DNA of 64,000 nt, taken from assembly GCA_963709995.1 (NCBI GenBank), contig CAVPYN010000017.1, positions 186,001 through 250,000 on the forward strand, written 5' to 3'. The DNA comes from JAUIIK01 sp963709995. GTDB lineage: Bacteria; Chloroflexota; Chloroflexia; Thermomicrobiales; CFX8. Made by a program: the position numbers and the translations under genes. The notes under the pieces were generated by a model. It worked only from the letters and a program-made list of their open reading frames with translations. It was not told the origin of the DNA and ran no database searches. Below are positions 53,411 through 62,344 of the stretch, one piece after another. Every line of letters starts with the position of its first letter. The first letter of the stretch is position 1.

Positions 53411-55828
53411 TTACGAAGCCAACGCGTAGATCTCAAGATTCCGGAACTGGAACGTGGAACTTGAGGCTCCTTCGGTAGCATCCAGGTTGAGCGTCAGCAT
53501 TCCCACCTGGCCGCTTCCGGGGCCGATGTCGTGAGTGATCGAGCCGGCTATTTCTCCATTGACTTCAAGCCAGAACTTCTGGCCTTTTGCGACGACTCCG
53601 ATCTGATGCCAGTCCGAGGCCAGCGGATATGGTTCGAGCGCTTCGGCACCCGCGATTTCAGTTGTTCCAGCGACCGTCTCGTAGACGACCGCGACGCCTA
53701 CCACACTGGGACCCTCGTAGACGAGACAGAACCAGTAGCCGAAGTCGTTGTAGAGCGGATTGGCCTCGTTCGGATCAGCACGAAAGAGAAGGCAGGCCGC
53801 CCCGGCGCCAGATGTCTGAGTCGCGCGCGCTTCGAGCGAGTAGTAAGCATCTCCGAATGTGCCTTCGGCAAGCACCTGCAGGAATCCACCTGGCGGGTCC
53901 GTCACCTGATACACGCCGTCCACCGGACCGCCCACATCGCCATTCGTCGTTTCTAGTTCTGGCCACATCGAAAAGTCGGCTCGCCCAAGCAGCTCGCCAA
54001 TCGCCGGCGGAGGATCGGCCGGACCGCCGCCGTTGCCTGAATCTTCGGATGGAATAAGCTCGTAGCGCCACTGATGATAGTGGACGCCAACATTACCGGC
54101 TTCAACCAGGAAGCCCTCGGGATTGCCCGGCGTGTAGGTCAACACTCTCCGCTCGAACGCCTGCGCCAGCACGACTCGCTCGGTGCCGCCGACCTTCACC
54201 GTTGCCCAATACGCCTCGGTGATCGGGTATCCTGTCGCGAAAAAGGGATTGGTGAAGAGCTGGTCCTGGACGTACTGACCGTTCTGCCAAACAGTCCCGG
54301 ACGAGTTCATGAACTGCCAGAAGACCGAGGCCACCCGGTGCTGGGTCTCGGGCACATAGTGGTCGGCAGTCACACCGTAGGTCGCCAGCGATTGATCGTT
54401 GCCGACATTGCCAGCGCGGTCCACAGTTGATGTGATCAGTGCCGGCCCGCCCTCCAGTTCGGAGGAGAGCGCCGGGGCGCCGCCATGGGGCGGCAAAGAA
54501 CGTAACCCGGCAAAGGTGACGTAGGTTGGGCCGTTCGGATCGTCGCCGTCGCCAGCGACGTTTATCTCTGCCGGATTGTGCTGCTCGAATAGATCGTTGC
54601 CGAGTTGCAGTTCTCCGGTCATCATCTCCACGGTGGCGAGGCCGTTGGTGACGTACCAGTTCGAGTTGGCGTCGCTGCTTGGATCGGTGATCTCCATTCG
54701 CGATTTTTCCTGGTAGAGCACGGCACGAAAGCCATTCGGCGCTTCGGCGTAGGGTTCGAGCATTACTTTGGTAATCGGTTGCGGCCCCCACATCCAGGTG
54801 CGTGGCTCAACCTGCTGGGCTACCGGCTGGTCAGTGCGTTGCCAGACGCGATCGTATGCGCCCTCGTCACCGGGGATGTCCGTTAGAAAGTGATTGAGCT
54901 GGCAGTCGAACTCCAGGCAAGCGCCGAGGAGGTCGTAGATCAGCGGCAAATCGATTCGAACGGTGAAGTTGTAGTTTTGATTCTCCCATGATTCGACCCC
55001 AACAACGGCCAGGTCACTCGCTCTCCACACTGCGGATCCGCTCTGACCCTGGAACGAATCGATTTCATGAACCAGCCAGTCATCATCGACATCGACAAAT
55101 GCTGGTTCACTGCCGATCCACTGTGTAAATCGGGTCTTGTCTCCCGGGTAGCCGCTCGTTGTCGGATTGAAGCTCGCGGACTGCAACTCACTCGTCGTCA
55201 GGACGCCGATGGTCAGACTACCGACAACTTCCTCCACGCTTGTATCTGAAACAGTGATCAACGCGTAATCCCAGGGAGAGTTCACCGCGTCGTTCTCCAC
55301 GTACTCATCCGGAAACCAGATTGTTTCTGGCACAAGCACTCCAAAGGGCGCGGAATCCCCGTTCATCCCTGGAATGATTTCAACCTCATCGATCCAACCG
55401 CCAAATCGCTCAACGCTCCAGACGCAGTGCGCTGCCGTCAACAACACATCCGGCCCGACGAACGTGGCCGTGCATCCGGAGGCGAATCCCGGCTCCAGGC
55501 TCGCGTCATAGCCAATAATCTGGGCGACCGCGGAATACGGGTATATGGTGGTGTCGCTCACCTGAATCCGACTATCCGGCCCGATGACGATCTGGGGATG
55601 CCTCTCCTCATCATCTACGTGTTGCAATGTCGTTCGATCGTGATGTGAAACCGCGTCGGCGCCAAAATGCTTGACGTTCAAGGGTGGTGATTCCAGGCCC
55701 TCGAACCGGAACTCACTCAGGTCGGGAGCCTTTTGCGACCCGCTCTCCGCGCCAACCGTTCCCGCGCTCGCGACCAGCGTCACGATCAACGCAAACGCCA
55801 GCACTACCCGCACCCCTCGCACACCCAT
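53411..55828 (-). CDS. Secreted trypsin-like (V8-type) serine protease with multi-domain C-terminus
   Basis: 805 aa. The Sec signal peptide (1-28) is GVRVVLAFALIVTLVASAGT. The S1 domain (about 85-300) has the full triad: H134 in LTAAHCVWS, D187 in SPWDYALITV and S263 in FQGQSGSAVWRAS. The middle part (about 320-610) is of unknown fold. It includes a block with WATVKVGGTERVVLAQAFER, LTYTPGNPEGFLVEAGNVGV and HYHQWRYEL, a signature common in secreted Chloroflexota proteins. The end (about 625-805) resembles a LamG/DUF1080-like sugar-binding domain (FWLEVNGEIAGSI, AACLLFRAD). It stands alone and probably acts outside the cell on proteins or cell walls. Confidence 0.87.
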   Translation of the reverse strand: MGVRGVRVVLAFALIVTLVASAGTVGAESGSQKAPDLSEFRFEGLESPPLNVKHFGADAVSHHDRTTLQHVDDEERHPQIVIGPDSRIQVSDTTIYPYSAVAQIIGYDASLEPGFASGCTATFVGPDVLLTAAHCVWSVERFGGWIDEVEIIPGMNGDSAPFGVLVPETIWFPDEYVENDAVNSPWDYALITVSDTSVEEVVGSLTIGVLTTSELQSASFNPTTSGYPGDKTRFTQWIGSEPAFVDVDDDWLVHEIDSFQGQSGSAVWRASDLAVVGVESWENQNYNFTVRIDLPLIYDLLGACLEFDCQLNHFLTDIPGDEGAYDRVWQRTDQPVAQQVEPRTWMWGPQPITKVMLEPYAEAPNGFRAVLYQEKSRMEITDPSSDANSNWYVTNGLATVEMMTGELQLGNDLFEQHNPAEINVAGDGDDPNGPTYVTFAGLRSLPPHGGAPALSSELEGGPALITSTVDRAGNVGNDQSLATYGVTADHYVPETQHRVASVFWQFMNSSGTVWQNGQYVQDQLFTNPFFATGYPITEAYWATVKVGGTERVVLAQAFERRVLTYTPGNPEGFLVEAGNVGVHYHQWRYELIPSEDSGNGGGPADPPPAIGELLGRADFSMWPELETTNGDVGGPVDGVYQVTDPPGGFLQVLAEGTFGDAYYSLEARATQTSGAGAACLLFRADPNEANPLYNDFGYWFCLVYEGPSVVGVAVVYETVAGTTEIAGAEALEPYPLASDWHQIGVVAKGQKFWLEVNGEIAGSITHDIGPGSGQVGMLTLNLDATEGASSSTFQFRNLEIYALAS

Positions 55829-56061
55829 ACTGCACCCCCAGGTTGTGAGACGATTCGATCTCTACCAACGTTACGCCATCATACCCGTGCCGGATGCTCC
55901 GATGGTCGACAGCGCGGGAATATTGGGGACAGATGTACCGCTCTCTCTCCAAAGCCCGTACTTCGATCCGTTCGCCATTTGAGGCAGTCCAAGCGCCCGG
56001 CAATGCTAGGATGCCGCTGATTTGCGAGATCGAGTCGAGTTCAACACGAGGAGAGAAACAG

Positions 56062-57462
56062 ATGGCTGAAAACGATCTGCTCGCCATGGAGAAGGAGATC
56101 CTGGCGACAATCTGGACCTCCGACGAAGCGTACGAGACGCTGCGGATACTTTGCGACGATATCGGACACCGCTTCGGTGGTTCCGAGTCAGAACGCAAGG
56201 GCGCGGAGTTCCTCAAACAAAAAATGGAGGAATACGGTCTCGAGAACGTCCACATCGAAGAGTTCCCAATGGCGACCTGGGAACGAGGCGCAGCCGAACT
56301 CACGTTGCTGGAACCGGTCGAGCGCGAGTTTTCCTGCATATCCCTGCCCTATTGCCCGGCCGCCGATCTGACCGCCGAACTGCTCGACGTTGGCGATGGC
56401 GAGGAAGATGATTTCGAGCGGCTTGGCGATCAGGTCAAAGGCAAGATCGTCATTTCTGCCGCCGAGACGAATCGCCCCGGCGAGCGGGGCAGCCACCGGA
56501 CAGACAAATACCGCTGGGCGCTGGAACACGGCGCGGCCGGATACATCTATGTGAATCAAAACCCTGGGCTGCTCCATATCACGGGCTCGCTTCGCGGGCG
56601 CAACCCGCAAGGCAACACCGCACACGACCATGAAGCGCCGATTCCGGCAATAGGCGTCTCAAAAGAGTCGGGCTCGATGATTCTCCGCTTGATGGAGCGC
56701 GGTCCAGCGAAGGTCCACATGAAGCTCGAGAACGAGACGATCATGTCGACCAGCCGCAACGTCATCGGCGAGATCACTGGCTCAGAGTATCCGGAGGAGG
56801 TAATCCTGCTCGGGGGCCACTTCGACGGCCACGACATCTCCCAGGGCGCCGGAGACGACGGCGCGGGAACGATCACCGGACTGGAAGTTGGCCGTGCGCT
56901 GGCTCAGTTCAAGGGTCAGCTGAAGCGCACGGTGCGCGTCATCTGCTTCGGTTCGGAAGAACTCGGGCTCAACGGTGCGTGGCATCACGCGGACGAGACG
57001 AACCCAGATAGCTACCGCTTCGTGATGAACCTCGATGGGGCAGGACGCGGCCAGGGCGGGCAGGAGCGCCTGGTCCTTTCCGGTTGGCCGGAGCTTGTCG
57101 AGTATTTTTCAGCATGGTCCGACGAACACCACTACGATTTCATCATCCAGGATCAGCTCAACTCCCATTCCGATCACTATCCGTTCGCCGTTCGTGGCAT
57201 ACCGAACGGAACGCTCAACTCGCTGGACGCGACCGCTGGCATGATCGGCCGGGGTTACGGCCATACCGAGGCGGACACCTTCGACAAGATCCACCCCCGC
57301 GGTCTCCAGATGTCCGCCGCGCTGGTCGCCCGTCTTGCGCTGGCGATGTCCCAGGACGACGACTTCCCGGCCCATCGCCGCACGGTCGAAGAGACCCGCG
57401 ATCAACTCGAAGAGGCTGGACTCCTGGCCCGCCTCGACGAAGCCGGCCGCACCGTCGGATAG
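56062..57462 (+). CDS. M28 family zinc aminopeptidase with PA domain
   Basis: 466 aa from ATG 56062 (MAENDLLAMEKEILATIW) with GAGGAGAG 9 bases upstream. The frame opens as far up as 55894, but that would overlap the protease promoter. A protease-associated insert (KGKIVISAAETN, HGAAGYIYVNQNPG) precedes the catalytic domain, which has zinc ligands in ILLGGHFDGHD (His), GAGDDGAGTITG (Asp), CFGSEELGLNG (Glu-Glu), MNLDGAGRG (Asp) and GYGHTEADTFDKI (His). No signal peptide is seen, so the enzyme appears to be intracellular. It likely releases N-terminal residues from peptides. Confidence 0.9.
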   Translation: MAENDLLAMEKEILATIWTSDEAYETLRILCDDIGHRFGGSESERKGAEFLKQKMEEYGLENVHIEEFPMATWERGAAELTLLEPVEREFSCISLPYCPAADLTAELLDVGDGEEDDFERLGDQVKGKIVISAAETNRPGERGSHRTDKYRWALEHGAAGYIYVNQNPGLLHITGSLRGRNPQGNTAHDHEAPIPAIGVSKESGSMILRLMERGPAKVHMKLENETIMSTSRNVIGEITGSEYPEEVILLGGHFDGHDISQGAGDDGAGTITGLEVGRALAQFKGQLKRTVRVICFGSEELGLNGAWHHADETNPDSYRFVMNLDGAGRGQGGQERLVLSGWPELVEYFSAWSDEHHYDFIIQDQLNSHSDHYPFAVRGIPNGTLNSLDATAGMIGRGYGHTEADTFDKIHPRGLQMSAALVARLALAMSQDDDFPAHRRTVEETRDQLEEAGLLARLDEAGRTVG

Positions 57463-57479
57463 AAGTCAGAGGAATAGTC

Positions 57480-57590
57480 GTGGGGAGGTTGTAGTTTGTA
57501 GGTAGAGACTGGTCTGTCTACCGCCTACTCACCACAACCTCCCCACTCCTCGACTGTTCCCTGTTACCTCTTCCCTGGTCCCTTCCCCTA
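57480..57590. repeat. Long hairpin and pyrimidine-rich reiterated tract
   Basis: GTGGGGAGGTTGT (57480-57492) and ACAACCTCCCCAC (57534-57546) are perfect 13-base arms. Inside, GTAGGTAGAGAC and GTCTACCGCCTAC pair imperfectly. Then come reiterated pyrimidine units such as TTCCCTGTTACC, TTCCCTGGTCCC and TTCCCCTA, up to 57590. The composition recalls short tandem repeats of cyanobacteria and Chloroflexota. The stop of the SBP gene is at 57588. Confidence 0.55.
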
Positions 57591-59399
57591 CTGAGCTTCC
57601 CGCCACATCTCGTGGAAGTTGTAGGAAGCAATGTAGATGCCGTTAGGCGTGAAGCCCATGATGTCGCTGGAGAGCATCGTTGACCGGGTGATCTGGGCAT
57701 AGAAGACTGCGGCAGGGTCGTCACGGATCATGATCTGCAGGATCTGGCTCGTCAGATCAACCAACTCCTGCTCCGTCTCGGCGTCCCGCGCCTGGTCGAG
57801 CAGGTCGCCAACCTCTTGGTTGCCGTAGAACATCGAGTTCGAGCCATTGCTGCCGGCCGAATCCGGATGGAAATTCGGGAAAAGCTGGTTGTAGGAGTCG
57901 TTGTAATCTGGCCACCAGCCGCTCGACATCATGTGTGGGCGTTCTTCCGGCGGTGAATCACCGTAGGCCATGTCGATCAAAGCAGAGCGATCAACTCTGG
58001 TGATCGTCAGGTTGACATCGATCTCGGCCAGGCTCGCCTGGAAGAGTTGGGCGACGGCGTCATCATCGGCATTGCCCTCGGCCAAGATGTACTCGAGGTC
58101 TTCGCCGTCGTAACCAGCCGCGGTAAAGAGTTCTTGCGCCTTTTCGAGATCGGTATCGAAGAGTTCGATCGTCGGGTCAAAGCCAACGACCGTATCGGCA
58201 ATCGGTCCCTGCTTCTTGGCAAGCCCCTGGAGCACCTGGTCGATGACGTCGTCGTACGGGAACGCCCAGCACAGCGCCTCGCGCATGTCCCGGTTGAGAC
58301 GAGCGTAATTGAGGCGAATCCAGCTGCACTGTGTCGTGTCATACGACACCACATTGACGTTCGGGTCCGAACGCAACGCAATGATGTCGTCGGCCGGCAA
58401 CACCGCTACCGCGTCGACCTCACCCGCTTCCAGCAACTGACGCCGGGTAACGCCTTCCTGTACGACGCGCGCGATGATCTCGTCAAAGAAGTGTTCCGGG
58501 CCGTTGTAGTCTGGGAAGCGCTCGAAACGGAAGCGTTCCTGCGCTTCGATCTCGATCGGAATATACGGTCCAGTGCCCACCATGTTCTGGCTAAACCATT
58601 CGTGTGCCCACTCGTCTTCGGCGGTCTTGTTCTCTTCAACAGCCGCCGGCGAGACGATCAACGGCCCATACTCCGAGGCCATGGCCGCAAGGAAGAGAGG
58701 CTCGGGCTTGTTCATGATGAACTTGATCGTCACGTCATCGACGGCCACCATCTGGTCAGCAGGGTCATCGATGAAACGGGCGATGACATCGACTGGTCCC
58801 CGGCCCATCTGGTGAAAGCGGGTCAGCGAGTCCTTGACCGCCTGAGCGTCACAGGGCGTGCCATCATGGAACACAACGCCTTCCCTGAGCGTGAACGTGA
58901 ACTCGGTGAGATCCTCGTTCGACTCCCATGAATCGGCAAGCATCGGCTCATATTCAAATGTCGAAGACCCCTTGAGTCGCAGTAGCATCTCATATACGGC
59001 CAGGAACATACTCGATGCCTGGTTGTCGTAGGCGGACTGGGGATCGACATCCGGGACGCCGCCGGTGAAGGCCATGACAAAAGTTCGATTGTCCGACATA
59101 TTGCGTTCGTCGCCGGTCGTGGGCGTCGGTTCATCCGAGGCGGTCGTGGCGGTCGCGCGGCCAACCGGGACAGCCGTGTTCGTCGCTGTCGGCTCGGCTC
59201 CCGCTGAATCCCCACTTGTGGCATCTGCGTCGTCATCGTCGTCGTCATCGCCGCCACAAGCAGCGAGGAGACTGACAATGAGTGAACTGGACAGGCCCAA
59301 CGCAAGACCCCGTCGCAGGACGTCGCGGCGTGACAATCGACCCGCGCGCACCTGCGACAGCAGGTTAAGAAAATCCCGGCTATTTTCTCCGGTTGACAT
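57588..59399 (-). CDS. ABC transporter substrate-binding protein, family 5 (peptide type)
   Basis: 603 aa. The Tat-like signal with a lipobox is S-R-R-D-V-L-R-R-G-L followed by ALGLSSSLIVSLLAACGG, so the protein is a twin-arginine-type lipoprotein. A very acidic linker (DDDDDDDADATSG) follows. The SBP_bac_5 fold shows in SAYDNQASSMFLAVYEMLLR, ADSWESNEDLTEFTFTLREG and GPYIPIEIEAQERFRFERFP, ending NFHEMWREAQ. ATG 59399 is preceded by AAGGAGAA. It likely binds oligopeptides or related molecules. It is divergent from a paralogue; permease and ATPase genes are not present. Confidence 0.9.
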   Translation of the reverse strand: MSTGENSRDFLNLLSQVRAGRLSRRDVLRRGLALGLSSSLIVSLLAACGGDDDDDDDADATSGDSAGAEPTATNTAVPVGRATATTASDEPTPTTGDERNMSDNRTFVMAFTGGVPDVDPQSAYDNQASSMFLAVYEMLLRLKGSSTFEYEPMLADSWESNEDLTEFTFTLREGVVFHDGTPCDAQAVKDSLTRFHQMGRGPVDVIARFIDDPADQMVAVDDVTIKFIMNKPEPLFLAAMASEYGPLIVSPAAVEENKTAEDEWAHEWFSQNMVGTGPYIPIEIEAQERFRFERFPDYNGPEHFFDEIIARVVQEGVTRRQLLEAGEVDAVAVLPADDIIALRSDPNVNVVSYDTTQCSWIRLNYARLNRDMREALCWAFPYDDVIDQVLQGLAKKQGPIADTVVGFDPTIELFDTDLEKAQELFTAAGYDGEDLEYILAEGNADDDAVAQLFQASLAEIDVNLTITRVDRSALIDMAYGDSPPEERPHMMSSGWWPDYNDSYNQLFPNFHPDSAGSNGSNSMFYGNQEVGDLLDQARDAETEQELVDLTSQILQIMIRDDPAAVFYAQITRSTMLSSDIMGFTPNGIYIASYNFHEMWREAQ

Positions 59400-59714
59400 T
59401 CACTATTCTCCTTCTACCCTCGGAAATACAACCACCCTCGGAAACACACCGCATCACGCCTGAGAACCCGCACCTCCCTACTTCACCCACCTTGCGCCGG
59501 TGCGTCCGATCACAAGCTGTGTGCGTACCTCATATTAAGGGGCCACCCAGGCAGAACGAACACCGCCAACGCTGCTAGCGTAAGGTCATGCGGAATCTAG
59601 CACATGGTAGCGGAGGAAGGGGCAGCCTGGAGACAAGGTCGACTCGTCGCCCGGCTTGCAGACGGGCAAGTCAAAATGAGTGGGGTTTGTAGATTTCATT
59701 CTAAGGAGGATCCT
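59400..59714. other. Divergent control region of two SBP genes with a tandem repeat
   Basis: 315 bases between the divergent SBP genes. A near-perfect tandem repeat, ACCCTCGGAAATACAACC (59416-59433) and ACCCTCGGAAACACACC (59434-59450), lies just upstream of the minus-strand gene's ribosome-binding site and could be an operator pair. No other clear motif was found. The plus-strand gene has AAGGAGGA at 59703-59710. Confidence 0.55.
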
Positions 59715-61541
59715 TTGCAGTTTCGAAAGCGTCCCGAAGACGACCCACAAAGCGACGATTACGCTCGTCTCTTAAGCGACGCGACCAGTCGCCGGATGAA
59801 CCGTCGACAACTGCTGCATCGGGGGCTTGCGCTCGGGCTATCCGTGCCTGCGCTTGCAGCCATCCTGGCAGCCTGTGGCGGCGATGACGATGACGACGAC
59901 GATAGTGGCGGCGACTCCGGCAGCGCCGATCAGACAGCCACATCTTCCGACGGCGGCGGGGGTGACGACGCAACCGCGACGAGCGGCGACGGTGGCGGCA
60001 GCGGCGACGAGACGCCTATTAATGGCGGCACGCTGACGATCATCCAGACCGGTAGCATCCCGGATCTTGATCCACAGTCGGCTTACGACTCGGACGCCAG
60101 CGCGCTCTTCTTTGGCGCTTATGAAATGCTGCTGCGGCTGAAGGGCAGCGACACCTTCGAATACGAGCCGATGCTCGCCGATTCCTGGGAATCGAACGAG
60201 GATCAGACCGAGTGGAGCTTCACGATCGCCGATGGGATCAAGTTCCAGGACGGCACCGATTGCGATGCCCCAGCCGTCGTCAAATCGTTCCAGCGATTCC
60301 TGGAAATGGGCCTCGGCCCGGTCAACGTGATTTCGCGCTTCGTCGCCAGCTCCGACGACATCACCGCTCCGGACGCGAACACGATCACCTTCAAACTCAT
60401 CTACGGCACCGATATCTTCCTTGCGGCCATGGCGTCGCAGTATGGCCCGCTCGTCGTGTCGCCAGCTGCCGTCGAAGAGCACGCAACCGCAGATGACCCC
60501 TACGCGCACGAATGGTTCCGCGAGAACATGGTGGGCACCGGTCCCTATATGCTCGAAGAACATCAGCTTGGCGATTTTGCGCGGCTCGTCCGTTTCGAGG
60601 ATTACCACGGCGGATGGGAAGGCAACCACTTCGACGAGATCGTATTCCGAAACGTCGAAGAATCGACCACTCGTCGCCAGCTCATGGAGTCTGGCGAAGC
60701 AGATGCGCTGACCCAGACCTTGACGCCCGAGGACGTGGTGCAGATGGAGCAGGAAGGCGCGTTGACGGTCTTGCGCTACGATACGACTAACGCCGACTGG
60801 GTACTGTTCAACTACGAGCGCTTGCCGGATCCAAAGGTTCGCGAAGCATTTGCCTGGGCGTTCCCATACGACGACGTGCGTAATGAGGTCTTCCAAGGAT
60901 TGATCGTGCCGTCGAGCGGTGCGATCACACCAACGACACGCGGGTATCCCACGGACGGATTCATCTTCACGACCGATCTCGAAATGGCCAAGAGCCTTCT
61001 GGATGAGGCCGGATTTGACTACAGCGAAGAGATCGAGTTCATCATCTCCTCCGGCAGCGCGCTCACTCAGGCCGTGGCCGAGTTGTACCAGGCGACCCTT
61101 TCCGAGATCAGCGTTAACATGAAGATCACCGAACTGGAAGAAGGTCAGTTTACCGACCTCATGTATGGCGAGGCGCCACCCAGCGAACGTCCACACCTGG
61201 CGGACTGGGGATGGTGGCCGGACTACAACGACGCATGGAACGAGATCTACCCGAATTTCGCGACGGCATCCCTCGCTCCGAACGGCTCGAATGCTCTCGG
61301 ATACAGCAATGAGACGGTCGACGAGCTGCTCGACAAGAGCTCGACGATGGGAGCGGGCGAGGAATACGATCAGACGATTGCCGAGATCAACCAGATCATG
61401 GTTGTCGAAGATCCAGCTGCTGCGTTCTACGGATCGGTGCAGTGGTACACGGTCCTCGATCCGTCCATTCGCGGGTTCGTTTACAACCCGATCTACATCA
61501 ACACCTACAATGTCTACGACATGTATCGCGTCGAGATGTAG
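59715..61541 (+). CDS. ABC transporter substrate-binding protein, family 5 (peptide type), paralogue
   Basis: 608 aa from TTG 59715, chosen because AAGGAGGA sits 4 bases upstream; the frame opens as far up as 59604. The Tat-lipoprotein signal is M-N-R-R-Q-L-L-H-R-G then LALGLSVPALAAILAACGG, followed by a Gly/Ser/Asp-rich linker. Family 5 segments are SAYDSDASALFFGAYEMLLR, ADSWESNEDQTEWSFTIADG, GTGPYMLEEHQLGDFARLVR and EAFAWAFPYDDVRNEVFQGL, ending YNVYDMYRVEM. The order and spacing match the 57588 protein, so the two are divergent paralogues. No permease genes are adjacent. A strong terminator follows the gene. Confidence 0.9.
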   Translation: MQFRKRPEDDPQSDDYARLLSDATSRRMNRRQLLHRGLALGLSVPALAAILAACGGDDDDDDDSGGDSGSADQTATSSDGGGGDDATATSGDGGGSGDETPINGGTLTIIQTGSIPDLDPQSAYDSDASALFFGAYEMLLRLKGSDTFEYEPMLADSWESNEDQTEWSFTIADGIKFQDGTDCDAPAVVKSFQRFLEMGLGPVNVISRFVASSDDITAPDANTITFKLIYGTDIFLAAMASQYGPLVVSPAAVEEHATADDPYAHEWFRENMVGTGPYMLEEHQLGDFARLVRFEDYHGGWEGNHFDEIVFRNVEESTTRRQLMESGEADALTQTLTPEDVVQMEQEGALTVLRYDTTNADWVLFNYERLPDPKVREAFAWAFPYDDVRNEVFQGLIVPSSGAITPTTRGYPTDGFIFTTDLEMAKSLLDEAGFDYSEEIEFIISSGSALTQAVAELYQATLSEISVNMKITELEEGQFTDLMYGEAPPSERPHLADWGWWPDYNDAWNEIYPNFATASLAPNGSNALGYSNETVDELLDKSSTMGAGEEYDQTIAEINQIMVVEDPAAAFYGSVQWYTVLDPSIRGFVYNPIYINTYNVYDMYRVEM

Positions 61542-61920
61542 GGGCACGCTTCTAGCCACCGGTCGAACCTGGCAATAGAGATGGATGGCATCGCTAGCGA
61601 TGCCATCCATTTTTGCTTACGGCTACAACGCGTCGCGTGGAAGCATCACGAGCCTCGCGAGCAAACGAGGAGAAGCGTCACTCCAGGTGGAGGCACAGCG
61701 AAACGAGCGCTCCCAATCTCAAACCTGAGTGAACGCGACATGGGACAATGTTCTTGCCAGTGCCGGGCCTCTGGACATGATCGTTTGGAATGCGCTCCGC
61801 CCGGCAGAGATTGGGCCAGCTTAGAGGGTATCTGTAAAGCTGGGGAGTTTGTCCAACCCTTCCCTTTGAAGTTGGCCGATCTCAAATTCTTGACTCAACT
61901 GGCTCAGGGACGTGCCTCCG
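61542..61920. other. Intergenic region after the SBP gene
   Basis: About 380 bases. The first part holds the terminator at 61581-61616. The rest shows no coding frame, RNA gene or repeat that I can support. Confidence 0.5.
61581..61616 (+). terminator. Rho-independent terminator of the SBP gene
   Basis: A perfect 30-base palindrome (61581-61610) from ATGGATGGCATCGCT to AGCGATGCCATCCAT is followed by TTTTGC, 39 bases after the SBP stop. Confidence 0.88.
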
Positions 61921-62166
61921 ATGGACCCAAGAACAAATATTACCTTGCGCAACGCGCTGGTCGGGATTGTTGTCGGCAGCGGACTCGGCATCGTGTTCGC
62001 GGTTATGTCTGGCAGCACAGCATTCATCGGCTTTGGCCCAGCTGTCGGCGTCGCAACAGCGCTTTCACTGGCCAATCCTCCACAGCGTCTCCTGCACGTC
62101 GTGCTTGCCGTCAGCATTACCACTCTGGTCGCGCTCTCAATCATCTATTACTTCTTCTTCCGATAG
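61921..62166 (+). CDS. Small two-helix membrane protein of unknown function
   Basis: 81 aa from ATG 61921 (MDPRTNITLRNALVGIVVGS), AGGGA upstream; a GTG at 61912 is also in frame. Two to three hydrophobic segments are visible: ALVGIVVGSGLGIVFAVMSG, FIGFGPAVGVATALSLA and LLHVVLAVSITTLVALSIIY, ending FFFR. No family is recognised. It stands alone between the SBP terminator and the convergent sulfatase gene. Confidence 0.55.
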   Translation: MDPRTNITLRNALVGIVVGSGLGIVFAVMSGSTAFIGFGPAVGVATALSLANPPQRLLHVVLAVSITTLVALSIIYYFFFR

Positions 62167-62344
62167 TCCTCTGCCATGCTGCTTTACTCCCTTCGCAGAT
62201 CGGACAGGTTCCTCCGATCGAAGGTACCGTCGTTCTATCTGGCTAAGAGCCCTTGAAAGACAAAAGTGCTGTGAGTAGCCGGCCAGCGACCCGGCTTGTT
62301 CCTCAGAATCGAGTATCTGATCGCAACACCGAAATTCTGATGAC

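Noticed and set aside
59838..61610. 590-aa minus-strand frame across the SBP gene
   Set aside because: Antisense of the clear family 5 SBP gene; no motifs, high codon-shadow composition.
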